From: Acidimicrobium ferrooxidans DSM 10331
Lineage (GTDB): Bacteria; Actinomycetota; Acidimicrobiia; Acidimicrobiales; Acidimicrobiaceae
Assembly: GCF_000023265.1 (NCBI RefSeq)
Contig: NC_013124.1
Coordinates: forward strand, 1,048,001 to 1,112,000
Length of the DNA stretch: 64,000 nucleotides
Direction: 5' to 3'
The stretch's first letter is position 1, and each line of letters begins with the position of its first letter. The position numbers and the translations under genes are program-made. Below the pieces are notes generated by a model that was not told where the DNA came from, made no database searches, and saw nothing but the letters and a program-made list of their open reading frames with translations. Positions 15,807 through 25,839 of the stretch are shown here, piece by piece.

Positions 15807-17450
15807 GTGGCAGCGCCGATCCTCGAACGCCCCGTCGACCCGCGCGACCCAGGCTTCGTCGCGAACCGGGCGGCGATGGTCGAGCTCGTGGAACAGCTCG
15901 AGTCGCTCCTCGACCAAGCCGCTCTCGGGGGAGGTGCCGAGGCCCACGCGCGCAGGGCCGCGCGAGGCCTGCTCGGGGTGCGCGAACGTGTCGGCCTCCT
16001 CGTCGATCCGGAGAGCCCCTTCCTCGAGCTGTCACCCCTGGCTGGCTATGGGACGGAGTACCGACTCGGTGGCGCCATGGTGCTTGGCATCGGCGTCGTG
16101 GAGGGGACCGAGTGCGTCATCGTCGCGAACGACCCATCGGATCTCGGCGGTGCCCTCACGCAGATCAGCGTGCGCAAGCTCCTCCGAGGGCTCGAGATCG
16201 CTCGCGCGAATCGGATGCCGCTCATCCAGCTGGTCGAGTCGGCCGGGGGCGACCTGCGGGGCTTCGTACCAGGCGACGATCCGGACGCTGCCCTGCGTCG
16301 CAACCTCGAGCACTTCGCCACCTCCGGCCGCATGTTCCACGACATCACCACCCTCTCTGCCGAGGGCATCCCGACGATCGCCGTCGTGTTCGGCTCGTCG
16401 ACCGCTGGTGGTGCGTACCAACCAGGCCTCTCCGACTACACCATCCTCGTTCGCGACCGCGCGAAGGTGTTCCTCGGCGGCCCGCCGCTCGTGCGCATGG
16501 CGACCGGCGAGCTCTCCAGCGACGAGGAGCTCGGCGGCGCCGAGATGCACGCGACGGTGAGCGGCCTCGCCGACTATCTCGCACGAGACGAGCTCGACGC
16601 CATCCGCAGCGCACGCAGCGTCGTCGCCCATCTCCAGTGGCGCAAGGCGGGTCCCGGGCCGGTTCGGCGCGATCCTCGACCGCCGCGCTACGACCCCGAG
16701 GAGCTCCTCGGGCTCATGCCCATCGATCTGCGCGGCCCGGTCGACATGCGGGCGATCATCGCGCGCATCGTCGACGACAGCCGTTTCGAAGAGTTCAAGC
16801 CCTCCTACGGCCCCACGCTCATCACCGGATGGGCCGAGGTGCACGGCTTTGCGGTCGGCATCGTCGCCAACGACGGTGTGCTCCTCTCGGAGGCGTCTGC
16901 CAAGGGGGCGCAGTTCATCCAGCTGTGCAACCAGCGCGCGACGCCGCTCGTGTTCTTGCAGCACATCACCGGCTTCATGGTGGGGAGCGACTACGAGCGG
17001 TCCGGGATCATCAAGCACGGCAGTCAGCTCATCAACGCGGTCTCGAACTCGACCGTGCCTCACGTGACGATCATCCTCGGTGCGAGCTACGGTGCGGGCA
17101 ACTACGCCATGAGCGGTCAGGCGTTCGACACGCGGTTCGTGTTCGCGTGGCCGACGGCCCGGATCGCGATCATGGGACCGACCCAGATGGCGGGTGTGAT
17201 GTCGATCGTACGGCACGAGCAGGCAGCTCGGCGCGGCGTCGAGATCGACGAGGAGGCCGAAGCGGTGCTTCGGTCTCGGGTCGAGGCGTTCGCGCACGCC
17301 CAGTCGTTAGCGCTCTACGCGACGGGCCGCGTCGCCGACGACGGCGTGATCGACCCGCGCGACACCCGCGACGTCGTGGGCATGGCGCTCTCTGCGTGTC
17401 ACAGCGCGCCGGTCATCGGGGCTCGGGGCTACGGAGTGTTCCGCCTATGA
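15807..17450 (+). CDS. Biotin-dependent acyl-CoA carboxylase, carboxyltransferase (beta) subunit
   Basis: Transfers carboxyl from carboxybiotin to an enoyl- or acyl-CoA. The 547-residue protein has both crotonase-like halves: N-terminal VIVANDPSDLGGALTQIS and LVESAGGDLRGFVPG, then FGSSTAGGAYQPGLSDYTI; C-terminal LQHITGFMVGSDYERSGI and GASYGAGNYAMSGQAFDTR with the oxyanion-hole glycines. The arrangement matches the methylcrotonyl-CoA/geranyl-CoA carboxylase beta group (LiuB/AtuC). With AtuA next door, geranyl-CoA is attractive, but LiuB and AtuC cannot be told apart by eye. GTG start at 15807, three bases after the preceding stop. Confidence 0.9.
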   Translation: MAAPILERPVDPRDPGFVANRAAMVELVEQLESLLDQAALGGGAEAHARRAARGLLGVRERVGLLVDPESPFLELSPLAGYGTEYRLGGAMVLGIGVVEGTECVIVANDPSDLGGALTQISVRKLLRGLEIARANRMPLIQLVESAGGDLRGFVPGDDPDAALRRNLEHFATSGRMFHDITTLSAEGIPTIAVVFGSSTAGGAYQPGLSDYTILVRDRAKVFLGGPPLVRMATGELSSDEELGGAEMHATVSGLADYLARDELDAIRSARSVVAHLQWRKAGPGPVRRDPRPPRYDPEELLGLMPIDLRGPVDMRAIIARIVDDSRFEEFKPSYGPTLITGWAEVHGFAVGIVANDGVLLSEASAKGAQFIQLCNQRATPLVFLQHITGFMVGSDYERSGIIKHGSQLINAVSNSTVPHVTIILGASYGAGNYAMSGQAFDTRFVFAWPTARIAIMGPTQMAGVMSIVRHEQAARRGVEIDEEAEAVLRSRVEAFAHAQSLALYATGRVADDGVIDPRDTRDVVGMALSACHSAPVIGARGYGVFRL

Positions 17451-19387
17451 TCCGCCGCCTGCTCATCGCCAACCGTGGCGAGATCGTCGCTCGGATCGCG
17501 CGCACGGCGCGCATGCTCGGTATCTGGACCGTGGGGGTGTACGCGCCGCCCGATCGCTCAGCGCCGTGGCTGGACGCGACCGATGACGTGATCGGGTTGA
17601 TCGGTGACGGCGTCCAGGAGACCTACCTGAGTGTCGAGGCGCTCCTGCGGGCGGCGCAGCGTGTCGGTGCGGATGCGCTCCACCCTGGCTACGGGTTCTT
17701 GTCGGAACATCCGGGCTTTGCCGAAGCCGTGATCGCCGCCGGCCTCACGTGGATCGGGCCGCCACCGGAGGCCATCGCCCTCATGGGCGACAAGGAGCGC
17801 GCCAAGGCACACATGGCTCGCGCGGGTGTGCCGACGCTACCGACGTTCGCGCCCGACGACCCGGACGTCGTGCTGCCGGTCCTCGTGAAGCCCACTGCCG
17901 GCGGCGGGGGCAAGGGCATGGACGTCGTGCGCGAGCGTGCGGCGCTCGGCGCGGCCATCGACGCTGCTCGACGCACGGCTGCGGGCGCCTTCGGCGACGA
18001 TCGGGTCTTCCTCGAGCGCTTCGTCGAGGTGGGTCGACACGTCGAGATCCAGGTGGTCGCCGACGGGCACGGGGCAGTGGTGCACTGCTTCGAGCGTGAG
18101 TGCTCCATCCAGCGTCGTCACCAGAAGGTGCTCGAGGAGGCGCCCTCGCCGGTCCTCGATGCGGACCTTCGCGAGCGCATGGGGGCAGCGGCGTGCGCGG
18201 CCGCTCGCGCGGTCGGCTACCGAGGCGTGGGGACGGTCGAGTTCCTCCTCGAGCCCGACGGGTCGTACTGGTTCCTCGAGATGAACACGCGCCTCCAGGT
18301 CGAGCACCCGGTGACCGAAGCCATCACCGGCATCGACCTCGTCGCCGAGCAGCTGCGCATCGCCGAGGGCCGACCGACGTCGCTGCGCCAGGACGGCCTC
18401 GGCATCGACGGCCACGCGATCGAGGTCCGCCTCTACGCGGAGGACCCGGCGGCCGGGTTCTTGCCCCAGACCGGCACGCTCGTCGAGTGGGCGCCTGCGG
18501 ACGAGCCTGGGATCCGGTGGGATTCGGCCGTGGCGACGGGCACCACGGTCGCGATCGAGTACGACCCACTGCTCGCCAAGGTCATCGCGCACGCTCCGAC
18601 GCGCGACGAGGCTGCCCGTCTGCTCGCTCGAGCCTTGCGCCGTAGCCGGATCCGTGGCGTGACGACGAACCGGGCGTTCCTCGTCGCCCTGCTCGAGCAC
18701 CCGGAGTTCCTCGCCGGTGCGACGACCACCGACTTCATCGAGCGCACTGGCATCGCCCATCTCGCTGCGGCGCATGCGCCTCTCGCTGACGATGCGCTCA
18801 TCGCGGCGTCGCTTCGCGCACGTGCCGACGACCGGGCTCGGGTGGAGCTCGCGACGACGCTGCCTGCGGGTCGGCGCCTCGGGCGGCTGCCGGCGACGGC
18901 ACGTACCTGGCGCGTCGGCGACGAGGTGCGCACGGTCGCGCTCACGGAGGATCGCGCCGGGCGGTTGTGGATCGGGGATCGTCGGCTCGATCGGGTGGGG
19001 GTCGAAGGCGGCTGGGTCGAGTGGTTCGAGCGGGAGGTGGGCTGCGAGCTTCGACGCCGGTTCCACGTGCTGCGCGACGGCGACACCTTCTACGTCCAGG
19101 GCGACGGGGTGGATGTGCGCATCGAGCGCGTCGATCCGTTTGCCGGGCCTGCCACAGAGCCCGCCCTTCGGGGCGGCCTCGAGGCGCCGATGCCCGGACG
19201 GGTCCTCTCGGTGGAGGTGGGGGTCGGCGATCGGGTACGCGCCGGGGCGCTGCTCGCGATCCTCGAGGCGATGAAGATGGAGCACCACGTCCTCGCGCCC
19301 CACGACGGCGTGATCGGCGAGGTGCGCGTGGCGGTCGGGGAGCAGGTCGATCGCGGCGACGTGCTGGTGGTCCTCGAGGAGGGGTAG
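17447..19387 (+). CDS. Biotin carboxylase/biotin carrier (alpha) subunit of acyl-CoA carboxylase
   Basis: Carboxylates its own biotin with ATP and bicarbonate. The ATG at 17447 overlaps the previous stop as ATGA and gives 646 residues. Order: biotin carboxylase N-domain (IRRLLIANRGEIVARIARTA), ATP-grasp with KPTAGGGGKGMD near 147, RECSIQRRHQK near 220, EMNTRLQVEHPVTEA near 280, a linker region, and a C-terminal biotinyl domain whose lysine lies in the motif EAMKMEHHV near 607. It forms the alpha-beta carboxylase with the gene before it. A longer in-frame reading from 15302 exists but is only the antifold of the preceding gene. Confidence 0.93.
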   Translation: MIRRLLIANRGEIVARIARTARMLGIWTVGVYAPPDRSAPWLDATDDVIGLIGDGVQETYLSVEALLRAAQRVGADALHPGYGFLSEHPGFAEAVIAAGLTWIGPPPEAIALMGDKERAKAHMARAGVPTLPTFAPDDPDVVLPVLVKPTAGGGGKGMDVVRERAALGAAIDAARRTAAGAFGDDRVFLERFVEVGRHVEIQVVADGHGAVVHCFERECSIQRRHQKVLEEAPSPVLDADLRERMGAAACAAARAVGYRGVGTVEFLLEPDGSYWFLEMNTRLQVEHPVTEAITGIDLVAEQLRIAEGRPTSLRQDGLGIDGHAIEVRLYAEDPAAGFLPQTGTLVEWAPADEPGIRWDSAVATGTTVAIEYDPLLAKVIAHAPTRDEAARLLARALRRSRIRGVTTNRAFLVALLEHPEFLAGATTTDFIERTGIAHLAAAHAPLADDALIAASLRARADDRARVELATTLPAGRRLGRLPATARTWRVGDEVRTVALTEDRAGRLWIGDRRLDRVGVEGGWVEWFEREVGCELRRRFHVLRDGDTFYVQGDGVDVRIERVDPFAGPATEPALRGGLEAPMPGRVLSVEVGVGDRVRAGALLAILEAMKMEHHVLAPHDGVIGEVRVAVGEQVDRGDVLVVLEEG

Positions 19388-21154
19388 ATGGCGCGCCCGG
19401 TTCGCATCGCCAACGTGAGTGGCTTCTGGGGCGATCGCGTGGCCGCCGCGCGCGAGATGGTCGACGGCGGGCCGGTAGATGTGTTGACGGGGGACTGGCT
19501 CGCCGAGCTCACCATGGTCATCCTCGCGCGCCAGCGGGCCCGAGATCCGCTGGCCGGCTTTGCGACCTCCTTTCTCACCCAGGTCGAGGACGTGCTCGGC
19601 ACCTGTCTCGATCGCGGGATCCGCTTCGTCGCCAACGCAGGCGGTCTCGCACCCGAGCGTTGCGCAGCGGCGGTGGAGGCGATCGCAGCCCGGCTCGGAC
19701 TCGCACCACGCGTGGCGTTCGTCGACGGCGACGACCTCGCAGGTTCGCTCGAGGCGATCGCAGCCGGCGGGACGCCACTCGTGCACGCCGAGACGGGAGA
19801 GGCCCTCGGTCAGCGGACGGTCCTCACGGCGAACGCCTACCTCGGGGGCTGGGGCATCCGCACCGCGCTCGACGACGACGCCGACGTCGTCGTCACTGGA
19901 CGCGTCGCCGACGCATCGCTCGTCGTAGGGGCGGCAGCGTGGCACCACGGTTGGGCTCGCACCGATTTCGACCGAATCGCCGGCGCCATCGTGGCTGGGC
20001 ACGCGATCGAGTGCGGCACCCAGGTCACCGGGGGCAACTACGCCTTCTTCGACGAGATCCCGAACGCCCTCCACCTCGGCTTCCCGATCGCCGAGGTCGC
20101 AGACGACGGGAGTGCCATCATCACCAAGCACCCCGGTCACGGTGGTGCGGTCACCGTCGGGACCGTGACCGCACAGCTGCTCTACGAGATCGGGGCGCCG
20201 AGCTACGTCGGACCGGATGCGATCGCGCGCTTCGACACGATCGTGCTCGAGGACCTCGGACACGATCGAGTCCGCATTCACGGCGTGCGCGGGGAGCCAC
20301 CTCCCCGAACCGCCAAGGTTGGGCTCGCCGTCGCAGACGGATGGCGCCTCCGCCTCGGGGTTGCGATCACCGGACTCGACGTCGAGGCCAAGGCCGCTCT
20401 CTTCGAGCGGCAGCTGCGCGCAGCCACCGAGGGTCTCGGGCTGCGTCGACTCGAGGCGCACCTCGTGCGCACCGACAAGCGCGATCCGCGCTCCAATGAG
20501 GAGGCGACCGCCACTCTCGAGATCTCCGCCGACGCCGACGACGAGGCGGTGGTCGGGCGAGCTCTCCGCGCTCGCGTGACCGAGCTCGCACTCGCGTCCT
20601 TCCCGGGCCTCTGGGTGAGAGGGGTCACGGCCCGCCCAGAGCCCTTGGTGCGCTTCTGGCCGACCTTCGTCGGCTGGGAATGGATTCACGAACGCGTCAC
20701 CACGCCATCGGCGACGATCACGCTGGAGCCGCCGCCGTGGAGCGACGGCGCGCATCGCGAGGTCGCCCAACCCGAGCCCGCCGTCGATGCGACCGTCCAG
20801 CCGAGCGATGCGTTCGGCCCGTGCCGGATCGTGCCGCTCGGTCGGCTCGTCGGAGCGCGCTCGGGCGACAAGGGGGGCTCGGCGAACCTCGGGGTGTGGG
20901 CCAGAACGGAGGAAGCCTACGCCTGGCTCGCTGGCTTCTTGGACGTCGACGAGCTCCGAAGGCTGCTGCCGGAGGTTGCGCCGCTCCAGGTCGAGCGCTG
21001 TGCACTCCCCAACCTGCGAGCGCTCAACTTCGTCATCCATGGACTGCTCGGGGAGGGCGCCTCAGCACCGCGACGGGCGGATGCGCAGGCCAAGAGTCTT
21101 GGCGAATGGCTGCGTGCCCGACTCGTCCCTATTCCGCTACGGTTCCTCGTGTGA
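19388..21154 (+). CDS. atuA: AtuA-family acyclic terpene utilisation protein (DUF1446)
   Basis: A 588-residue protein of the AtuA family, encoded in clusters for citronellol/geraniol catabolism in pseudomonads and needed for growth on these terpenes, though its reaction is unproven. The N-terminal DUF1446 part begins VRIANVSGFWGDRVAAAREM and includes VDVLTGDWLAELTMVILA and FVANAGGLAPERCA; the C-terminal small domain has LVGARSGDKGGSANLGVWAR near 497 and ALPNLRALNFVIHGLLGEG near 540. The ATG directly follows the stop of the carboxylase alpha chain. Its presence is the main reason for reading this operon as terpenoid or related branched acyl-CoA degradation. Confidence 0.9.
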   Translation: MARPVRIANVSGFWGDRVAAAREMVDGGPVDVLTGDWLAELTMVILARQRARDPLAGFATSFLTQVEDVLGTCLDRGIRFVANAGGLAPERCAAAVEAIAARLGLAPRVAFVDGDDLAGSLEAIAAGGTPLVHAETGEALGQRTVLTANAYLGGWGIRTALDDDADVVVTGRVADASLVVGAAAWHHGWARTDFDRIAGAIVAGHAIECGTQVTGGNYAFFDEIPNALHLGFPIAEVADDGSAIITKHPGHGGAVTVGTVTAQLLYEIGAPSYVGPDAIARFDTIVLEDLGHDRVRIHGVRGEPPPRTAKVGLAVADGWRLRLGVAITGLDVEAKAALFERQLRAATEGLGLRRLEAHLVRTDKRDPRSNEEATATLEISADADDEAVVGRALRARVTELALASFPGLWVRGVTARPEPLVRFWPTFVGWEWIHERVTTPSATITLEPPPWSDGAHREVAQPEPAVDATVQPSDAFGPCRIVPLGRLVGARSGDKGGSANLGVWARTEEAYAWLAGFLDVDELRRLLPEVAPLQVERCALPNLRALNFVIHGLLGEGASAPRRADAQAKSLGEWLRARLVPIPLRFLV

Positions 21155-21939
21155 GCGAGACTGACGAGATCCTGCTCCTCGAGCGTCGAGACGGCGTGGT
21201 GAGGATGACCCTGAACGACGTCGCGCGACGGAACGCGCTCTCGCCAGCGCTCCTCGATGCGCTCCATGGTGCCCTGCGCGAGGGGAGCAGTGATGAGGAC
21301 GTGCGCGCCATGGTGATCACGAACGCGGGATCCGTCTTTTGCGCGGGAGCCGATCTCGCCGCGGCGGGCACGAGCGCCGGCGATCACGCGACGCTCGCCG
21401 ACGTCCTCCTTGCCATCGAGGAGTCCCCGAAGCCGGTCATCGGCCGCATCGGCGGACATGCCTTCGGCGGCGGGCTCGGGCTGGCTGCAGCGTGCGACAT
21501 CTCCATCGCTTCGTCGGAGGCGCGCTTCGGCTTCACCGAGGTGCGCCTCGGTGTCGCACCCGCCATCATCTCGGTGGTGTGCCTCCCGAAGCTGCGTCGC
21601 AGCGACGCGCTCGAGCTCTTCTTGACCGCAGAACGCTTCGAGGCGACTCGTGCCGTCGCGAGTGGGCTCATCACCCGTGCCGTCGAGCCCGCTCGACTCG
21701 ACGCCGAGGTCGACGAGGTGATCGCTGCCGTCCTCCGCGGTGCTCCAGGGGCGCTCGCGGTCGCGAAGCGCCTCGCCCTCGGTCACGATCGCGAGGCCTC
21801 GCGCGAGGCCTATGCCGCCATGACCGAGCTCTCGCAGGCGCTGTTTGCGGGTGCGGAGGCTGCCGAGGGCATCGCGGCTTTCCGAGAGCGCCGAGCTGCC
21901 GCCTGGGTTCCACTCGGGCTCGGGGGCGCACGCACCTGA
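21151..21939 (+). CDS. Enoyl-CoA hydratase/isomerase (crotonase family)
   Basis: Hydrates an unsaturated or glutaconyl-type CoA intermediate, the expected step after carboxylation. The GTG at 21151 overlaps the atuA stop as GTGA, giving 262 residues. Motifs: VRMTLNDVARRNALSPALLDAL near 16, AGSVFCAGADLAAAG near 58 (oxyanion hole), and GRIGGHAFGGGLGLAAACD near 99 with ARFGFTEVRLGVAP near 128; the acidic residue in FTEVRLG fits the catalytic glutamate. It belongs to the group that includes isohexenylglutaconyl-CoA and methylglutaconyl-CoA hydratases (AtuE/LiuC), but that assignment is from context. Last gene of the operon. Confidence 0.88.
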   Translation: MSETDEILLLERRDGVVRMTLNDVARRNALSPALLDALHGALREGSSDEDVRAMVITNAGSVFCAGADLAAAGTSAGDHATLADVLLAIEESPKPVIGRIGGHAFGGGLGLAAACDISIASSEARFGFTEVRLGVAPAIISVVCLPKLRRSDALELFLTAERFEATRAVASGLITRAVEPARLDAEVDEVIAAVLRGAPGALAVAKRLALGHDREASREAYAAMTELSQALFAGAEAAEGIAAFRERRAAAWVPLGLGGART

Positions 21940-22302
21940 GCCCGGTGCGAGCCGTGGCCGCGCGACAGTGCAGTCGCGGCATCTCGCGCGCCGTCGGTGG
22001 ATCGTGATCGCAGATCCCCTCGCGCAAGGGTCTCGTGCCTTGCTCGAACCGCCCGGTCGTCCGCGGAGACGGTGGGGCGAGCGCCTGGCGGTGCTGGTGC
22101 GTGCCGGCCCAGGAGACTTCGGCTCGATGGCGCACGGCAAGCGGGCCTCATCACGACGAGCAGGGTCCGAGAGGTCCAACGGTGGGCCTCTCCAGCGGCC
22201 ATCACCCTGTGCTGCGGCGTCATCACGGATCTTCTGGACCTCGCCGCGGGCGGCGGCTACCATATCGTCACCATTGCGAGCGATGAAGGGGGAGATGAGG
22301 GT
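21940..22302. other. Intergenic region before the APC permease
   Basis: A 363-base gap with no credible gene. A GGTCCGAGAGG element near 22167 recalls one conserved piece of the guanidine-I (ykkC) riboswitch, but the other conserved blocks are missing, so I do not call a riboswitch. The permease ribosome-binding site GAAGGGGGAG ends the region. Confidence 0.4.
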
Positions 22303-23736
22303 ATGACCACAGTTCCGTCCGGCGACGGGGATACCGCGTCGGGCCATCCGCGGCTCAGGCACAACGCGCTCGGCGTCGGTGACATCCTCGGGGTGTCGTT
22401 GGCCGATACGGCGCCGGCCATGAGCTTTTTCTTTTCGTTCGCCGCGATCGCTGCGGCCGCAGGCGTGGCTTCGCCGATCGCGATCGTCGTCGCCGCGATC
22501 GCCGTTCTGCTCAAGCTCAACAGCCTGGTCGAGTTCACCAAGGTGATACCGAGTGCCGGGTCGTACGTGTCCTACATCGCCAAGGCGTTCGGCGGTCGGG
22601 TGGGTGTGGTCACCGCGTGGGCCCTCGGGTTCGGCTACATCGTCGCGGTCGGCTACGTGATGGCGGTGATGGGTGGCTTCACCTCCCAGGTGATCCAGCA
22701 ATACCTGCACGTCCACGTGCCCTGGCAACCGATCGCGGTCGTCTTCGTGGTGCTCGTGTCCTACCTCGTCTATCGAGGCGTCACCATCAGTGCACGCTGG
22801 GCAAGCGCCTCGTTCGCGTTCGAACTCGCGCTGATCGTCGTAGCCATGATTGCCATCGTTGTCCACTACCACAACCAGCTCTCGCTCGTGAGCCTCGATC
22901 CCGCCAAGATCTCGCGGGGCATCTCGGGTCTCGGGCTCGCCTTCCCGCTGGCGGTGTTCCTCTTCATCGGCGTCGGGAATCCGGGTGCGATGGTGGAGGA
23001 GACGCGTGATGCGCGCCGGAGCGTTCCGCGAGCGATCTACACAGCGGTCATCGTTGCCACCATCATCTACGTCCTCATGGCGGTGACGACGTCGATCGCG
23101 TTCCACAACGATCCGACGACCATCGGCAACCTTGCCGCGCCCTTCGTGACGGCGGCGAGCCATGCACTCGGGCCCTTTGCGATCCTCGTCTACCTGGCCG
23201 GCTTGACCAGCACGTTCTCGTCGCTGCTCGGGGCGACGACGGCGCAGACACGGATCTTGTTCAGCGCGGGGCGCGACGGCATGTTGCCACGAGGTCTCGC
23301 GCGCCTCTCCTCGCGGCACCAGACCCCGGTGAGCGCGCTCGCGGTGTACTGGATCGGGGCCGGGGTCATGACCTTGATCTGGGCCAGCACCGGCAACCCG
23401 CTGGTGCTTGCCGGTGACATCGCCACCCTCGGAACCATCCCGATCGCGCTGACCTACCTCGCGCTCAACATCGCACTGCCGGTGTACTACCTGCGCTTCC
23501 ACCGCGAGGCGTTCGCCCCGCTGCGCCATCTCGTGATCCCTGTCCTTGGCGTTGCCTCGCTCATCTTGCCGCTGTGGGGCCTGATCAAGCCTGGTCAGCC
23601 CTACCCGTTCAACGTGTTCCCCTACATCGCACTCGCGGTGATCGCGATCGGTGTGGTGGTCTCGCTCGCCACGGGTCATCGTGTCCGGCCGCTTGCCGAG
23701 GCACCGTTCGATCCGCTCGCTGAGGCCACCGACTGA
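22303..23736 (+). CDS. APC-family amino acid/amine permease
   Basis: A 477-residue secondary transporter with about twelve membrane helices. The first helix pair is LGVGDILGVSLADTAPAMSFFF, followed by KVIPSAGSYVSYIAKAFG, the conserved APC motif in helix 3, and FIGVGNPGAMVEETRDARRSVPRAI, the signature loop around helix 6. The ATG at 22303 is behind GAAGGGGGAG; longer in-frame extensions upstream lack support. The substrate is probably an amino acid or polyamine and cannot be specified. It is monocistronic and ends at a strong bidirectional terminator. Confidence 0.88.
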   Translation: MTTVPSGDGDTASGHPRLRHNALGVGDILGVSLADTAPAMSFFFSFAAIAAAAGVASPIAIVVAAIAVLLKLNSLVEFTKVIPSAGSYVSYIAKAFGGRVGVVTAWALGFGYIVAVGYVMAVMGGFTSQVIQQYLHVHVPWQPIAVVFVVLVSYLVYRGVTISARWASASFAFELALIVVAMIAIVVHYHNQLSLVSLDPAKISRGISGLGLAFPLAVFLFIGVGNPGAMVEETRDARRSVPRAIYTAVIVATIIYVLMAVTTSIAFHNDPTTIGNLAAPFVTAASHALGPFAILVYLAGLTSTFSSLLGATTAQTRILFSAGRDGMLPRGLARLSSRHQTPVSALAVYWIGAGVMTLIWASTGNPLVLAGDIATLGTIPIALTYLALNIALPVYYLRFHREAFAPLRHLVIPVLGVASLILPLWGLIKPGQPYPFNVFPYIALAVIAIGVVVSLATGHRVRPLAEAPFDPLAEATD

Positions 23737-23755
23737 GATCGCCCGAGCCCAGCTA

Positions 23756-23793
23756 CGACACTGCCCCGGCCAGACGTGGCCGGGGCAGTGTCG
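23756..23793. terminator. Strong bidirectional terminator hairpin
   Basis: CGACACTGCCCCGGCCA pairs perfectly over 17 bp with TGGCCGGGGCAGTGTCG around the loop GACG. It lies between the converging APC permease and DHA2 exporter genes, and serves both strands. There is no T-run. Confidence 0.85.
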
Positions 23794-23820
23794 TGTGATG
23801 GGTCACGGCAGGAGAACGGC

Positions 23821-25839
23821 TCAGGCGGAGCGAGCGGACCCGCGAGCCTCGGAGAAGAGATCGTCGTCGGGATCGAGGACCCCGAGCGTGTCCGCGATGG
23901 CCTCGACGAGGCTTGCCGCGGTCTCGGAGGTTGCGCCCTCACCGAGCGTCTCCGCGATGACCGCACGGCGCGCATCGTCGAGTGCGGCCCGAGCGGTTCG
24001 CCCCGCCTCGGTGAGCTCGATGACGTCCGCGTCGGTGCGCACGAGGCCAGCGTCGCGGAGTCGAGCGAGCGCGTCGGACAGATCCCAGCCGGCTCGCGTC
24101 GCCATCGTGAGCGTGCTCTGTGGCAGCCGCCCATCGCGCGCCCGGAAGAGCAGCCAGGTCGCCGCCGGAGTCGTGCCGAGTCCGGCGTCTTGTGCGAGTC
24201 GTCGATACAGCCGCTCGACACCGCCGTCGCGTGAGAGCCGTTCGAGGACGCGGCTGATGGCGTCCTTGGCGGGATCGGCTTCGGGCATGGCGAATCCCTC
24301 ACCGAGGTCCGCGGCCGCGACGGAGCGGCGCAGGCGCAGCTCGGGCAGGAAGAGCGTGAGCACGAAGGCCAAGAGGCCGATCGGCGCTGCGACGAGGAAG
24401 ACTCGGTCCAGGGAGCTTGCGAACGCGTGCAGGAGCTGGGGCAGGATCTGGGCCGGGATGGCGGTGAGTGCCTTCGGGCTCTCCTCGGCCTGAACCGCCA
24501 GGTTGGCCGGGAGGTGGTAGCGGGTGGCGACGGCAGCGAGCTTGGAGTCGAGCGCATTGGTGAAGATCGAGCCGAAGATCGCCACGCCGAACGAGGCGCC
24601 GATGGAGCGGAAGAACGTCGCCCCAGAGGTTGCGACGCCGAGGTCTTCGTAGCCCACCGCGTTCTGCACCGCGATGACGAGCACCTGCATCACGCCGCCG
24701 ATCCCCACCCCGAGCACGATCATGTCGAAGGCGATGACGCCGTAGGACGTGTGCACGCTGAGGCGGCTCAGCAGCCACAGTCCGACCGTCATGAGGGCCG
24801 TGCCGACGATCGGGAAGACCTTGTAGCGCCCGAATCGACTGATGAGCAGGCCTGCCCCGATGCTCATGACGAGCAGGCCGGCCATGAGCGGCAGCAGCTG
24901 GATCCCGCTGACCGTGGGGGAGGCACCGCGAACGATCTGCAAGAAGGTGGGGAGGAAGGTGATTGCGCCGAACATCGCAAAGCCGACCACGAACCCGATC
25001 GCACTCGTCATCGAGAAGGTGCGGTTGCGGAAGAGGCCCATGCGCAAGATGGGCTCGGAGGCGCGCTGCTCGACGAGGACGAAGGCGACCAGGGCGACGG
25101 TGGATGCGATCGTGAGGGTGATGATCTGCCACGAACCCCATGGGTACGTCAACCCACCGAGGGTCGTGACGAGGATGTAGCCGGTCGCGGCGAGGGCCAC
25201 GAGCAGCGTGCCGAGGTAGTCGACGCGATGCTGGACGCGCGTGGAGAGCTGGGGCAGGGCGCTCGAGATCACCGCGATCGCGATGATGCCGATGGGCAGG
25301 TTGATGTAGAACACCCAGCGCCACGAGAGCGAGTCGACGAAGAAGCCACCGAGCAACGGTCCGACGACGCTCGCGACCCCGAAGATCGCGCCGAAGAGCC
25401 CCTGGTACTTGCCCCGATCGCGCGGTGACACCACGTCGCCGATGATCGCTTGCGCGCCCACGATGAGGCCACCGCCACCGAGTCCCTGGAGACCGCGGAA
25501 CAGAATCAGCTCCAGCATGTTCTGCGACAGGCCGGAGAGCGCCGAACCGACGAGGAAGATGAGGATCGCGAGCTGGAAGAAGCGCTTGCGTCCGTAGAGG
25601 TCGCCGAGCTTGCCCCACAGCGGCGTCGAGGCGGTCGAGGCGATGAGGTATGCCGTGACCACCCAGCTCAGGTGGCTGAAGCCATGCAGGTCGTTGGCGA
25701 TGGTCGGGAGTGCGGTGGCGACGATGGTCTGATCGAGGGCTGCCACCAGCATCCCGAGCAAGAGGCCAGTGAGAATCAGCCCAAGGCGAGCGCCGTGGGC
25801 GCGTACCGTCGACGACGGCGAGAGCGTGGTGTCGGTCAT
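23821..25839 (-). CDS. DHA2-type MFS drug exporter with C-terminal winged-helix extension
   Basis: A 672-residue major facilitator of the 14-helix EmrB/QacA type. Visible are the antiporter motifs in helices 1-5: [52 protein letters not shown] and [21 protein letters not shown]. The transporter body ends near residue 515. About 150 further residues follow, including [17 protein letters not shown] and [20 protein letters not shown], which look like a MarR-type winged helix. It overlaps the MarR gene stop as ATGA, so regulator and pump are co-translated. Probable role: export of a toxic hydrophobic compound. Confidence 0.9.
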   Translation of the reverse strand: MTDTTLSPSSTVRAHGARLGLILTGLLLGMLVAALDQTIVATALPTIANDLHGFSHLSWVVTAYLIASTASTPLWGKLGDLYGRKRFFQLAILIFLVGSALSGLSQNMLELILFRGLQGLGGGGLIVGAQAIIGDVVSPRDRGKYQGLFGAIFGVASVVGPLLGGFFVDSLSWRWVFYINLPIGIIAIAVISSALPQLSTRVQHRVDYLGTLLVALAATGYILVTTLGGLTYPWGSWQIITLTIASTVALVAFVLVEQRASEPILRMGLFRNRTFSMTSAIGFVVGFAMFGAITFLPTFLQIVRGASPTVSGIQLLPLMAGLLVMSIGAGLLISRFGRYKVFPIVGTALMTVGLWLLSRLSVHTSYGVIAFDMIVLGVGIGGVMQVLVIAVQNAVGYEDLGVATSGATFFRSIGASFGVAIFGSIFTNALDSKLAAVATRYHLPANLAVQAEESPKALTAIPAQILPQLLHAFASSLDRVFLVAAPIGLLAFVLTLFLPELRLRRSVAAADLGEGFAMPEADPAKDAISRVLERLSRDGGVERLYRRLAQDAGLGTTPAATWLLFRARDGRLPQSTLTMATRAGWDLSDALARLRDAGLVRTDADVIELTEAGRTARAALDDARRAVIAETLGEGATSETAASLVEAIADTLGVLDPDDDLFSEARGSARSA

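Noticed and set aside
17837..21040. Minus-strand frame of 1067 codons across the carboxylase and atuA genes
   Set aside because: Antisense to well-recognised genes, with no protein pattern of its own.
22160..22302. Possible guanidine-I (ykkC) riboswitch before the APC permease
   Set aside because: Only GGTCCGAGAGG is present; the other conserved blocks are missing.
20917..23679. Minus-strand frame of 920 codons across the hydratase and APC permease
   Set aside because: Antisense to clear genes; low-complexity Asp/Glu/Arg/His composition.
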